DNA of 64,000 nt from Ruminococcaceae bacterium UBA4871 (GTDB taxonomy: Bacteria; Bacillota; Clostridia; Oscillospirales; Acutalibacteraceae). The stretch's first letter is position 1, and each line of letters begins with the position of its first letter. This document shows, one piece after another, positions 1 to 6,987 of this stretch. The notes beneath the pieces were generated by a model that made no database searches, was not told the DNA's origin, and worked only from the letters and a program-made list of their open reading frames with translations. The translations under genes and the position numbers were made by a program. Where the stretch lies: NCBI GenBank assembly GCA_002399445.1, contig DHDR01000032.1, positions 32,917 to 96,916 on the forward strand, given 5' to 3'.

Positions 1-1
1 C

Positions 2-1054
2 CATCTTTTGACCAGCGTTTCCCAGGATTTAGGTTTGGCAATTTATCGGGCTGATATGGGGATTCATATTAAAAATTCGCTGCTTAAACAGGTGCAGGAA
101 CACTATGGCGTACTTTTTAAAACGGTTGACCGTGCCTGCAAATTGGTCTTTTCTAAATACAATCTGCAATTTTCACCGGATGAGATCGGTGTGATTACCA
201 TGGAAATTGGAAGTGCACTGGAAACAAAATCCTATATTGAACGAAGTATTTCGATTCTAATTGTATGTCCCAATGGATTGTTTGCTTCTCATATTTTATA
301 CAACAAACTCAAAAACATTGCCCGTGTCAATGACAGCATTACCATTGCTTCTCTCAAAGAATGGTCGGCAGCTCCAAGAGCGTATGATTTGATTATTTCC
401 ACCGTTGCCATTCAGCTAGACAATCGCAACAATTCCACTGTTCTTGTCGTTTCTCAGTTTTTAAGTGATGATGATATTGCCCGAATCCATAAGTCTATTG
501 ATCAGATTCGCAGTCAGGTAGGAAATACCTCACTGCAGTGGCTTCCCTCGCCGCAGTCTTTTAAAGCTCCGTATGGAGTGTTGGAAAAGAAATTAATTGA
601 CGACATGTTTTGTCAGCTTACTCTCCGTACTATTCCAATCGGAACTTTTACCGATATGATACAAAAAATATCCGAAGAATTATCTCAAAATGGAATCGTA
701 TCGAAACCCGAAGAAATCGTCAGGCTGATTTTGCAGAGAGAAAAGACAGGAAGCGTTGTCATTCCGGGAACACACGTTTCTTTGCTTCATGTCCGTTCAG
801 ATTTGGTCAGCACGCCGTTTGTCGGGGTCTATCGCTTACAGGGTGAAACCATCATGAGGGGAATAGGATTTGCGCGGGAGCCGGTTGATACTTTCTTAAT
901 TATGCTGGCACGGAGCAAAGAAAGCCCGGTCATTTTAGAAAAAATGGGTAATATCAGTGTTGCTTTGATCGAAGATCAGGAGTTTACAGAAATTTTAAGG
1001 ACCGGCAGTTTTGAAGAAATAAAAAAAAAGTTTATGAAGATACTGGCCGAATAA
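2..1054 (+). CDS. mtlR: MtlR-type PTS-regulated transcriptional activator (5' partial)
   Basis: This is the C-terminal part of a PTS-regulated activator of the MtlR/BglG superfamily; the frame is open to the left window edge, so the DNA-binding N-terminus lies outside. Counting from the first in-frame TTG at 8, residues ~15-75 look like a PRD domain (VDRACKLVFSKYNL, then EIGVITMEIG). Residues ~80-165 look like an EIIB-like domain with a Cys in ILIVCPNGL, and ~195-345 an EIIA-like domain with the GTHVSLLH histidines. Such proteins are phosphorylated by HPr and EII components and switch on their own PTS operon. The EIIA gene follows 27 bases later, which supports local control of the operon. 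The sugar is not certain; mannitol or another polyol is the family's usual substrate. Confidence 0.85.
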   Translation, partial: HLLTSVSQDLGLAIYRADMGIHIKNSLLKQVQEHYGVLFKTVDRACKLVFSKYNLQFSPDEIGVITMEIGSALETKSYIERSISILIVCPNGLFASHILYNKLKNIARVNDSITIASLKEWSAAPRAYDLIISTVAIQLDNRNNSTVLVVSQFLSDDDIARIHKSIDQIRSQVGNTSLQWLPSPQSFKAPYGVLEKKLIDDMFCQLTLRTIPIGTFTDMIQKISEELSQNGIVSKPEEIVRLILQREKTGSVVIPGTHVSLLHVRSDLVSTPFVGVYRLQGETIMRGIGFAREPVDTFLIMLARSKESPVILEKMGNISVALIEDQEFTEILRTGSFEEIKKKFMKILAE

Positions 1055-1081
1055 AAACATTCGAAGGGAGATTCAGAAGCA

Positions 1082-1522
1082 ATGACACGGCAAATTTTGA
1101 AAACGGAAAATATCATTTTAAATCAGAAGAGCGAAACCAAAGAGAAAGCAATCGAACGTGTCGGAAACATGTTGCTGCAAAGTGGGTATATTACTCCCCA
1201 TTATATTGAAGGAATGAAAAAACGGGAAGAAGAATTCACAACCTATATTGGCAGTGGAATCGCTATTCCCCACGCAGTTAATGAATATAAGCAGGAGATT
1301 TTGGAAACTGGCCTTGTCATGGTCCAGTACCCGCATGGAGTGGAATTTGGCAAAAATAAAATTGCTTATCTGGTCATCGGTATTGCAGGCAAGGGAGATG
1401 AACATCTTGGATTGCTGACCAAAATTGCATTGACGGTACAGGATCCTAAAAATGTCGAACATCTCCGGTATGCAAAAACACCGCAGGAAATCTTAGAAGT
1501 CATTGAAGAAGGCGGTCAATAA
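1082..1522 (+). CDS. mtlF: PTS EIIA component, mannitol/fructitol type (MtlF-like)
   Basis: A free-standing 146-residue EIIA of the mannitol/fructose family. Its phosphorylatable histidine lies in GSGIAIPHA, and HLGLLTKIA is the usual C-terminal helix region. It passes phosphate from HPr to the EIIB of a sugar permease, which is not in this window and probably lies upstream. Start ATG 1082 follows an AAGGGAG ribosome site. It sits between the MtlR-like regulator and HPr in one apparent operon. The EIIA type and the regulator type agree with each other, but the exact sugar cannot be read from this protein. Confidence 0.85.
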   Translation: MTRQILKTENIILNQKSETKEKAIERVGNMLLQSGYITPHYIEGMKKREEEFTTYIGSGIAIPHAVNEYKQEILETGLVMVQYPHGVEFGKNKIAYLVIGIAGKGDEHLGLLTKIALTVQDPKNVEHLRYAKTPQEILEVIEEGGQ

Positions 1523-1569
1523 AAATTTATATATCAGGAAAGTATATCAGGAAAGGATTTGAGGGAATT

Positions 1570-1836
1570 ATGTTGAAAGAGGAATTTACACTTCATAGTC
1601 AATATGGGTTCCATTTGCGGCCTGCTCAGGTTATGGTAGAAAAAATGAGTGCTTTTACATCCAAAGTTCAAGTCAAAAAAGCAGACGGAACCGAGGCCGA
1701 TGCAAAAAGCCTGCTGGGCCTGATGAGCCTTGGGCTGAATGATGGGCAGACTGTGGAAATTACCATCCAAGGAGACGATGAAGAAGCAGCCATGAAGGAA
1801 ATGGAGAAACTGTTTCAATCCAATTTTGGAGAATGA
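1570..1836 (+). CDS. ptsH: Phosphocarrier protein HPr
   Basis: An 88-residue HPr. His15 in GFHLRPAQ is the residue phosphorylated by Enzyme I. Ser47 in DAKSLLGLMSLG corresponds to the regulatory serine (Ser46) that HPr kinase modifies in Firmicutes, so this copy could also take part in catabolite control. It lies between an EIIA gene and the Enzyme I gene, so the operon carries its own general PTS proteins. Whether this is the cell's only HPr or a second, pathway-dedicated copy cannot be told from the window. Confidence 0.93.
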   Translation: MLKEEFTLHSQYGFHLRPAQVMVEKMSAFTSKVQVKKADGTEADAKSLLGLMSLGLNDGQTVEITIQGDDEEAAMKEMEKLFQSNFGE

Positions 1837-1872
1837 TTTTTCATTTTTTTTAATTTCCATTCAGGAGGTGAA

Positions 1873-3663
1873 ATGAAAATGAAACAGCAAATTTTTCATG
1901 GAATCGGTGTTTCAGAGGGAATTCGGAAGGGAAAAGCGTTTGTTTATCGTCATCAAGTGCAGCCTGATGTTGATCAAATGATTGCAAAGGAGCAGGTGGA
2001 ATCGGAACTGGCACGCCTGAATCGTGCAGTCGAGGAGTCTTCCCAAGAAATTAACGACCTGATTTCACAGGCTTCTGCAACTTTGCCGGAAAGCCAAAAG
2101 GCTGTCTTAAAAGGTCAGAAAACATTTCTGACTGATCCTGCCTACTGCCCTGCTATGCAGAAACTGATACAGGAAAAATGGTATTCTGCAGGAAAAGCAG
2201 TACAGACGATTACCAAACAATATGCCACGACACTGGAACAGATGGAAAATGCTTATCTGCGTGAACGTGCAGCTGATGTTTGGGATGCGGGAAACCGGTT
2301 GCTCAATCATTTGTCTGGTCGACATTTTGCAAGTTTGTCCAGCATCCCAAAACCCGTCATTGTGTTGGCAGATGACCTGTCCCCTGCCGATACTATTCAA
2401 ATGGACCGTCGGTTTGTCCTTGCTTTCGCAACACAAAAAGGCGGAAAAACTTCTCATACTTCCATTTTTGCAAAATCTCTTGGCATTCCTGCAGTTGTGG
2501 GGATTTCCGATCTGATGGAGCAGGCGGAACCGGAGACGGAAGTCATTTTAGATGGTGAACAGGGAATTTGTATTCTGGCACCCAATTCCGAAACCATTGC
2601 AGTCTATGACGAAAAAATGGAAAAAGAACAGAAATGGCAGGTCTTGCTGAATCATTTTAAAGGGAAAGCTGCACAAACCAATGACGGGAAAAAGATATTG
2701 ACTGCCGCCAATATTGGTTCTGCTGCTGATGCGCAGGAAGCCCAGAAAATGGGAGCGGAAGGCATCGGCCTGTTCCGTACGGAGCAGCTTTATCTTTCCA
2801 GAAAGACTGCACCGGATGAAGAAACACAGTTTCGTGTTTACAAGAAAGCGGCGGAATGTTATCCGGACAACACCGTGATTATCCGAACCTTGGATATCGG
2901 TGGAGATAAGGAGATCCCTTATCTTGGCATTAATCGGGAAACCAACCCGTTTCTGGGTTACCGCGCTATCCGATATTGTCTTGGAGAACGGAAAATCTTT
3001 CTCACACAGCTGCGGGCAATCCTGCGGGCTTCTGTTTATGGGCATCTTGCCATTATGTTCCCCATGATTTCTGGCCTGCAAGAGTTGAGGGATGCGAAAT
3101 CCGTGCTGAAAACAGCCGCAGCACAGCTCAAAGAGCAGAATCTTCCCTTTGATGGTTCCATCAAAACCGGTATTATGGTGGAGATTCCCTCTGCAGCAGT
3201 GATGGCGGATACTCTTGCCAAAGAAGCAGACTTCTTTAGCATTGGTACGAATGACCTTGTTCAGTACACATTGGCAGTTGACCGTGGAAATGAAAACGTT
3301 TCCTATCTGTATGATTATTTCAATCCGGCGGTTGTTCGTTTAGTCCGTCGGGTGACAGAAGCTGCAAAGACCGCAGAAATTCCGGTGGGTATGTGTGGGG
3401 CGATGGCAGGAGACCCGCTGGCTATTCCGCTTTTATTGGGTTTGGGTCTTACAGAGCTCAGTATGCCGGCTGGTGCGATTCCCAAAGCCAAATACATAAT
3501 CAATCAGTTGCATAGTGATTCCTGTCAGCAGCTTGCAAATCAAATTCAAGCCTGCCAAACACCGCCGCAGGTTCACAAAGCTTTGCAGGACTTTGCTCGT
3601 GCAAATTTCCAGATGGATGCGGAACAGAAAATATCGGTATCAAACGAAAAGAATTTGAATTAG
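1873..3663 (+). CDS. ptsI: PTS Enzyme I (phosphoenolpyruvate-protein phosphotransferase)
   Basis: Enzyme I starts the PTS cascade by moving phosphate from PEP to a histidine and then to HPr. The 596 residues hold the N-terminal HPr-binding region, the phospho-histidine domain with His195 in GGKTSHTSIFA, and the C-terminal PEP-binding barrel (GAEGIGLFRTEQLYL, FFSIGTNDLVQYTLAVDR, and the GMCGAMAGD cysteine motif). Length is slightly above the usual ~575. AGGAGG at 1864-1869 precedes two possible ATGs, 1873 and 1879; 1873 was kept, but 1879 has better spacing. It lies 36 bases after ptsH. Confidence 0.95.
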   Translation: MKMKQQIFHGIGVSEGIRKGKAFVYRHQVQPDVDQMIAKEQVESELARLNRAVEESSQEINDLISQASATLPESQKAVLKGQKTFLTDPAYCPAMQKLIQEKWYSAGKAVQTITKQYATTLEQMENAYLRERAADVWDAGNRLLNHLSGRHFASLSSIPKPVIVLADDLSPADTIQMDRRFVLAFATQKGGKTSHTSIFAKSLGIPAVVGISDLMEQAEPETEVILDGEQGICILAPNSETIAVYDEKMEKEQKWQVLLNHFKGKAAQTNDGKKILTAANIGSAADAQEAQKMGAEGIGLFRTEQLYLSRKTAPDEETQFRVYKKAAECYPDNTVIIRTLDIGGDKEIPYLGINRETNPFLGYRAIRYCLGERKIFLTQLRAILRASVYGHLAIMFPMISGLQELRDAKSVLKTAAAQLKEQNLPFDGSIKTGIMVEIPSAAVMADTLAKEADFFSIGTNDLVQYTLAVDRGNENVSYLYDYFNPAVVRLVRRVTEAAKTAEIPVGMCGAMAGDPLAIPLLLGLGLTELSMPAGAIPKAKYIINQLHSDSCQQLANQIQACQTPPQVHKALQDFARANFQMDAEQKISVSNEKNLN

Positions 3664-3711
3664 CTATAGAAATATGCTCAAATCATCAAATAAATTGGAG
3701 GCAGCAATGTT

Positions 3712-4650
3712 GTGATTTATACAGTGACGTTAAATCCAGCTTTGGACAAGACCGTAGAAATCCCCAATTTTACTCTTGGCGAAGTCAATCGCGTGCAGAA
3801 TCTGCGCACGGATGCTGGCGGTAAAGGTATCAATGTATCGAAATGTATTGCCACACTGGAGGGAAAAAGTACAGCCCTTGCAGTACTTGCCGGAGAAGTT
3901 GGAAAAGGTATCTTTGCTTTTTTGGAGCAGCAGCCGGAAATTGTACCCCTGACAGTATGGGCAGCCGGTGAGACCCGTACCAATTTAAAAATTATCGATC
4001 CCGCTCAAAAGACCAATACTGATATTAATGAACGCGGACCGATCATTTGTGAAAAAGATCTGAACAGCTTGCTGGAGTTGTTGTTAAATCGAATTGAGCC
4101 GGGTGATGAAGTCATTTTTGCCGGCAGTTTGCCAAGTGGTACGCCAGCTTCACTTTACAGAGACTGGACACGTATCTGCAAGCAGCATGGTGCAAAAATT
4201 CTGCTGGATGCGGACAGAGAAGCGCTGCAGTTGGGAGTTGAGGCAAAACCTGCTCTTATCAAACCTAATCAGGAAGAGTTGTCTGCCTTGGTTGGAAGAC
4301 CGCTTTTGGATGAAAAGGATGTTCTGGATGCTGCCCGTGCAGTTGCATCTGATGGTATAGAACGGGTAGTCGTTTCCATGGGAAGCAAAGGTGCGCTTTT
4401 CTTTTCCAAGGAAAAAGTTCTCCGTGCATCCGCACTGAAAGTTCCGGTCCGCAGTACAGTTGGTGCCGGTGATTCTATGGTTGCAGCGCTGGCGTATGGT
4501 ATGCAGGAAAATATGTCTTGGGAAGATCAGGCCCGGCTTGCCATTGCTTTCAGTAATGCCAGTGTTATGTGCAGCGGAACACAAGCTCCCAGCCTTGAAA
4601 CCGTCAAAAAACTAAGTGAACAAGTTAACATAATGGAGGTATCTCAATGA
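3712..4650 (+). CDS. fruK: PfkB-family hexose-phosphate kinase, probable 1-phosphofructokinase
   Basis: A 312-residue PfkB/ribokinase-family kinase of the FruK/LacC branch: MIYTVTLNPALDKTV at the N-terminus, DAGGKGINVSK for sugar binding, and TVGAGDSMVAAL with catalytic Asp254. Family members phosphorylate fructose-1-phosphate or tagatose-6-phosphate at the open hydroxyl to give a bisphosphate. The GTG start at 3712 follows GGAGG at 3697-3701; a nearby ATG at 3707 only opens a two-codon frame. It overlaps the next gene by ATGA. With the dehydrogenase next door, a route from a ketose- or hexitol-1-phosphate through fructose-1-phosphate to fructose-1,6-bisphosphate is plausible, but this is inference. 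Confidence 0.8.
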   Translation: MIYTVTLNPALDKTVEIPNFTLGEVNRVQNLRTDAGGKGINVSKCIATLEGKSTALAVLAGEVGKGIFAFLEQQPEIVPLTVWAAGETRTNLKIIDPAQKTNTDINERGPIICEKDLNSLLELLLNRIEPGDEVIFAGSLPSGTPASLYRDWTRICKQHGAKILLDADREALQLGVEAKPALIKPNQEELSALVGRPLLDEKDVLDAARAVASDGIERVVVSMGSKGALFFSKEKVLRASALKVPVRSTVGAGDSMVAALAYGMQENMSWEDQARLAIAFSNASVMCSGTQAPSLETVKKLSEQVNIMEVSQ

Positions 4651-5900
4651 AAACGAAAGCTGTACGTTTGTATGGTGCAAATGATCTGCGCACGGAAGAA
4701 TTTGAATTGCCTGAAATCAAAGATGATGAAATTCTTGTCAAAGTGGTTTCTGACAGTATCTGCATGTCCACTTATAAATGTGCTATTTTAGGAAAAGCAC
4801 ACAAGCGGGTTCCGCAGAATGTCGATACGCATCCTACCATTATGGGACATGAATTTGCGGGCGATATTGTGAAAGTCGGCAAAAAACATCAGGATAAATT
4901 CAAACCCGGCATGCGGTTTGCACAGCAGCCTGCATTAAATTATAAAGGCACTATGTGGTCGCCGGGATATTCCTATGAATTCTTTGGCGGGGATGCAACA
5001 TATTGTATCATTCCGCCGGAGGTCATGGAACTTGGCTGCCTCATTCCTTATAATGGGCGGGCTTATTATGAAGCTTCCCTTGCGGAGCCGATGTCCTGCT
5101 GCATTGGTGCCATGCATGCCTGCTTCCATACAAAGATGGGAAATTATGTGCACCAAATGGGTACGAAAGAAAATGGTACAATGGCTTTGCTGGCTGCCGC
5201 TGGTCCTATGGGCATGGGTGCTGTTGATTATGCGCTGCACAGCGGCCGTAATCCCAAGTTACTGGTAGTTGCCGACATTAACAAAGAGCGTTTGGAGCGG
5301 GCAAAACGGATGTTCCCGCAGGATGAAGCTGCAGCGTTAGGGACCCGTTTGGTCTTTCAGGACCTTTCAGGAGTTGAGAATCCTGTTGCTTTGTTGCGGC
5401 AGTATTCCCCAGACGGTTTTGATGATGTCTTTGCCTTTGCTCCCGTTAGTTCGGTGTGTGAAATGGCTTCTGCCGTGCTTGGCAGAGACGGATGTTTGAA
5501 TTTCTTTGCAGGGCCGACCGATAAACAGTTCTCTGCAAAACTGAATTACTATGATGTACATTATAATTCCACTCATGTAATTGGGACGACCGGCGGAAAT
5601 ATTGATGATTTGAAAGAGTCTCTGCGGCTTTCTGCATCAGGGAAAACCAATCCTGCTGTCATGATTACTCATGTTGGCGGTTTAAATGTCGCAGCCGAGA
5701 CAACGTTGAACCTTCCGAAAATCCCGGGCGGGAAAAAGCTGATTTATACGCATCTGAATATGCCATTGACTGCCATTTCTGATTTTCCAGCCCTCGGGGA
5801 AAAAGATCCTCGTTTTGCTGCTCTGGCTGAAATTACTGAAGCACACCGCGGGCTATGGTGTCCGGAAGCAGAAGATTATCTGCTGCATCACTGGGAATAA
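4647..5900 (+). CDS. Zinc-binding alcohol dehydrogenase-like protein, L-sorbose-1-phosphate reductase (SorE)-like
   Basis: A 417-residue medium-chain dehydrogenase. The N-terminal GroES-like part holds MGHEFAGDIVKVG, the usual zinc-site glutamate motif, and a Cys in DSICMSTYKC; the Rossmann part holds LLAAAGPMGMGAVDYA. Length and the PNVDTHPTIMGHE region resemble SorE/YggP-type sorbose-1-phosphate reductases rather than ordinary ~350-residue alcohol dehydrogenases. It starts inside the stop of the kinase gene (ATGA overlap), so the two are translationally coupled. The likely job is redox interconversion of a phosphorylated ketose and polyol imported by the PTS. The precise substrate is not determined by the sequence. 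Confidence 0.7.
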   Translation: MKTKAVRLYGANDLRTEEFELPEIKDDEILVKVVSDSICMSTYKCAILGKAHKRVPQNVDTHPTIMGHEFAGDIVKVGKKHQDKFKPGMRFAQQPALNYKGTMWSPGYSYEFFGGDATYCIIPPEVMELGCLIPYNGRAYYEASLAEPMSCCIGAMHACFHTKMGNYVHQMGTKENGTMALLAAAGPMGMGAVDYALHSGRNPKLLVVADINKERLERAKRMFPQDEAAALGTRLVFQDLSGVENPVALLRQYSPDGFDDVFAFAPVSSVCEMASAVLGRDGCLNFFAGPTDKQFSAKLNYYDVHYNSTHVIGTTGGNIDDLKESLRLSASGKTNPAVMITHVGGLNVAAETTLNLPKIPGGKKLIYTHLNMPLTAISDFPALGEKDPRFAALAEITEAHRGLWCPEAEDYLLHHWE

Positions 5901-5924
5901 ACCAATCATCTTTCTTATAGAATA

Positions 5925-5976
5925 GGGCCTCTGAGTAAACAAGACTACCCTCCTTGTTCTCCCAGAGGCCTTTTTG
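5925..5976 (+). terminator. Rho-independent terminator of the PTS operon
   Basis: GGGCCTCTG (5925-5933) pairs with CAGAGGCCT (5963-5971), with a second small stem AACAAG/CTTGTT inside, followed by TTTTT. It lies 24 bases after the dehydrogenase stop. Confidence 0.85.
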
Positions 5977-6139
5977 TCATCCTTTGGCGGGAGACTATTT
6001 TTATAGCAATTTTCTGCTTTATGATAGAGAAATTCCTAAAAACGGTACAAAAACAGTGAAACAAATATTTGTGCGTAACAAACAGGCGTCGGAAAACTTT
6101 CCTGCTAATTGGGGTTATGGCTTGTTTATAAATTTTGGG

Positions 6140-6187
6140 AAAGAAACACCGAAAGACCTTGATTCAAAGGCCTTTCGGTGTTTCTTT
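6140..6187 (-). terminator. Terminator of tRNA-Arg(CCT)
   Basis: A perfect 16-bp inverted repeat (6140-6155 with 6172-6187, AAAGAAACACCGAAAG and its complement) lies directly at the 3' end of the tRNA gene on the minus strand. Its outer bases give a U-rich 3' arm in that direction. Confidence 0.8.
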
Positions 6188-6263
6188 GGTGTCCTCGGGC
6201 GGATTCGAACCGCCGGCCTACCGCTTAGGAGGCGGTCGCTCTATCCAGCTGAGCTACGAAGAC
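6187..6263 (-). tRNA. tRNA-Arg (anticodon CCT)
   Basis: Read on the minus strand, this is a complete cloverleaf: acceptor GTCTTCG/CGAGGAC, D arm GCTCAGCTGGATAGAGC, anticodon stem ACCGC/GCGGT around loop CTCCTAA (anticodon CCT, reads AGG), and T arm with GGTTCGAATCC. The discriminator is A and CCA is encoded (complement of 6187-6189). Confidence 0.97.
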
Positions 6264-6271
6264 ATGTGAAA

Positions 6272-6346
6272 TTTTAGAAATGAAATTGGATTTGTATCAT
6301 CTGCCATTTGAATAGCAGATGCTTTATCCAACTAAGACATCAAAAC
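6272..6346 (-). pseudogene. Decayed tRNA-like relic upstream of tRNA-Arg(CCT)
   Basis: On the minus strand the stretch reads like an eroded tRNA: a D-arm-like TCTTAGTTGGATAAAGC, an anticodon-like stem CATCTGC/GCAGATG with an oversized 10-base loop, and a T-loop-like ACAAATCC, but no pairing acceptor stem. It lies between the promoter at 6369-6397 and the intact tRNA, where a first tRNA of a two-gene unit would be expected. It could also be chance similarity or a processing leader. Confidence 0.4.
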
Positions 6347-6368
6347 CATAAAGCTGAAGTCTATTTGT

Positions 6369-6397
6369 ATTATACAGAAACAAAAAGACCTTGTCAA
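6369..6397 (-). promoter_or_regulatory. Consensus sigma-A promoter for tRNA-Arg(CCT)
   Basis: On the minus strand TTGACA (6392-6397), a 17-base spacer and TATAAT (6369-6374), a perfect match to both hexamers. Transcription would start near 6362 and run through the relic into the tRNA. Confidence 0.9.
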
Positions 6398-6846
6398 TTG
6401 TTGCCGTTCCAAGCCTGCAGGTAAGCAAGAGCAAAAACAAACATATTCAGCAATTCCAGAAAAACGATAATATAGTGACTAGGTTTTAAAATTAAAATAT
6501 TGCTCATTCGATGCAGAGCCATTGTATAAAAACAGGAGGAAGAGATAACTTCCAATGCGCAGAGAAGTGCGCAAATCCCGTAGTTCAGGCGGGGCTTGCG
6601 CCATAGTGTGATGAGCCAGATTGCTAATGGCAATACAAACAAAAGTGCACAATATAGACAGCCGCCTAAAATTGACAGCAATCTTCCGTCTTGTATATAC
6701 AACATACCAATTTGTACGGAGTTCACAGGACGTCGATTATCTTGAATGGTAGCTATGGGAATAAAATAAGATATAACCACAATGATTTGCAGAATCAGTG
6801 CTGTCCATTGTGTTCGTTTTATGTTTTTGTATTGGCTGCTGGACAT
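6394..6846 (-). CDS. Hypothetical four-helix membrane protein
   Basis: A 150-residue protein with no family I recognise. Four hydrophobic segments are visible: ALILQIIVVISYFIPIA, LLSILGGCLYCALLFVLPLAIWLI, YGICALLCALEVISSSCFY and YIIVFLELLNMFVFALAYL, so it is probably an integral membrane protein. The start at ATG 6846 (MSSSQYKNIK) was chosen because GGGAGGA lies about 9 bases upstream; the frame is open 30 codons further but without a ribosome site. It is a single gene; the hairpin at 6927-6958 separates it from ppdK. Its 3' end overlaps the tRNA promoter's -35 by a few bases. Confidence 0.55.
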   Translation of the reverse strand: MSSSQYKNIKRTQWTALILQIIVVISYFIPIATIQDNRRPVNSVQIGMLYIQDGRLLSILGGCLYCALLFVLPLAIWLITLWRKPRLNYGICALLCALEVISSSCFYTMALHRMSNILILKPSHYIIVFLELLNMFVFALAYLQAWNGNN

Positions 6847-6926
6847 TTTAGGATTCCTCCCACAATCGTACAGTGCTTCCCTTATTATAACAAAGCACAT
6901 CAAGAATGTACAGATTCTGAGGAACC

Positions 6927-6958
6927 AAAAAGCCACTGGTAAAAATCCAGTGGCTTTT
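6927..6958. terminator. Terminator of ppdK
   Basis: AAAAGCCACTGG pairs with CCAGTGGCTTTT around a short A-rich loop. Flanking A and T runs make it usable in both directions; it lies 30 bases beyond the ppdK stop. Confidence 0.85.
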
Positions 6959-6987
6959 TAATTCCTTAATCTCGAGAGTAAATATTT

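Noticed and set aside
5954..6277. A 107-codon open frame on the plus strand
   Set aside because: It runs across two terminators and the complement of tRNA-Arg(CCT); it is not a gene.
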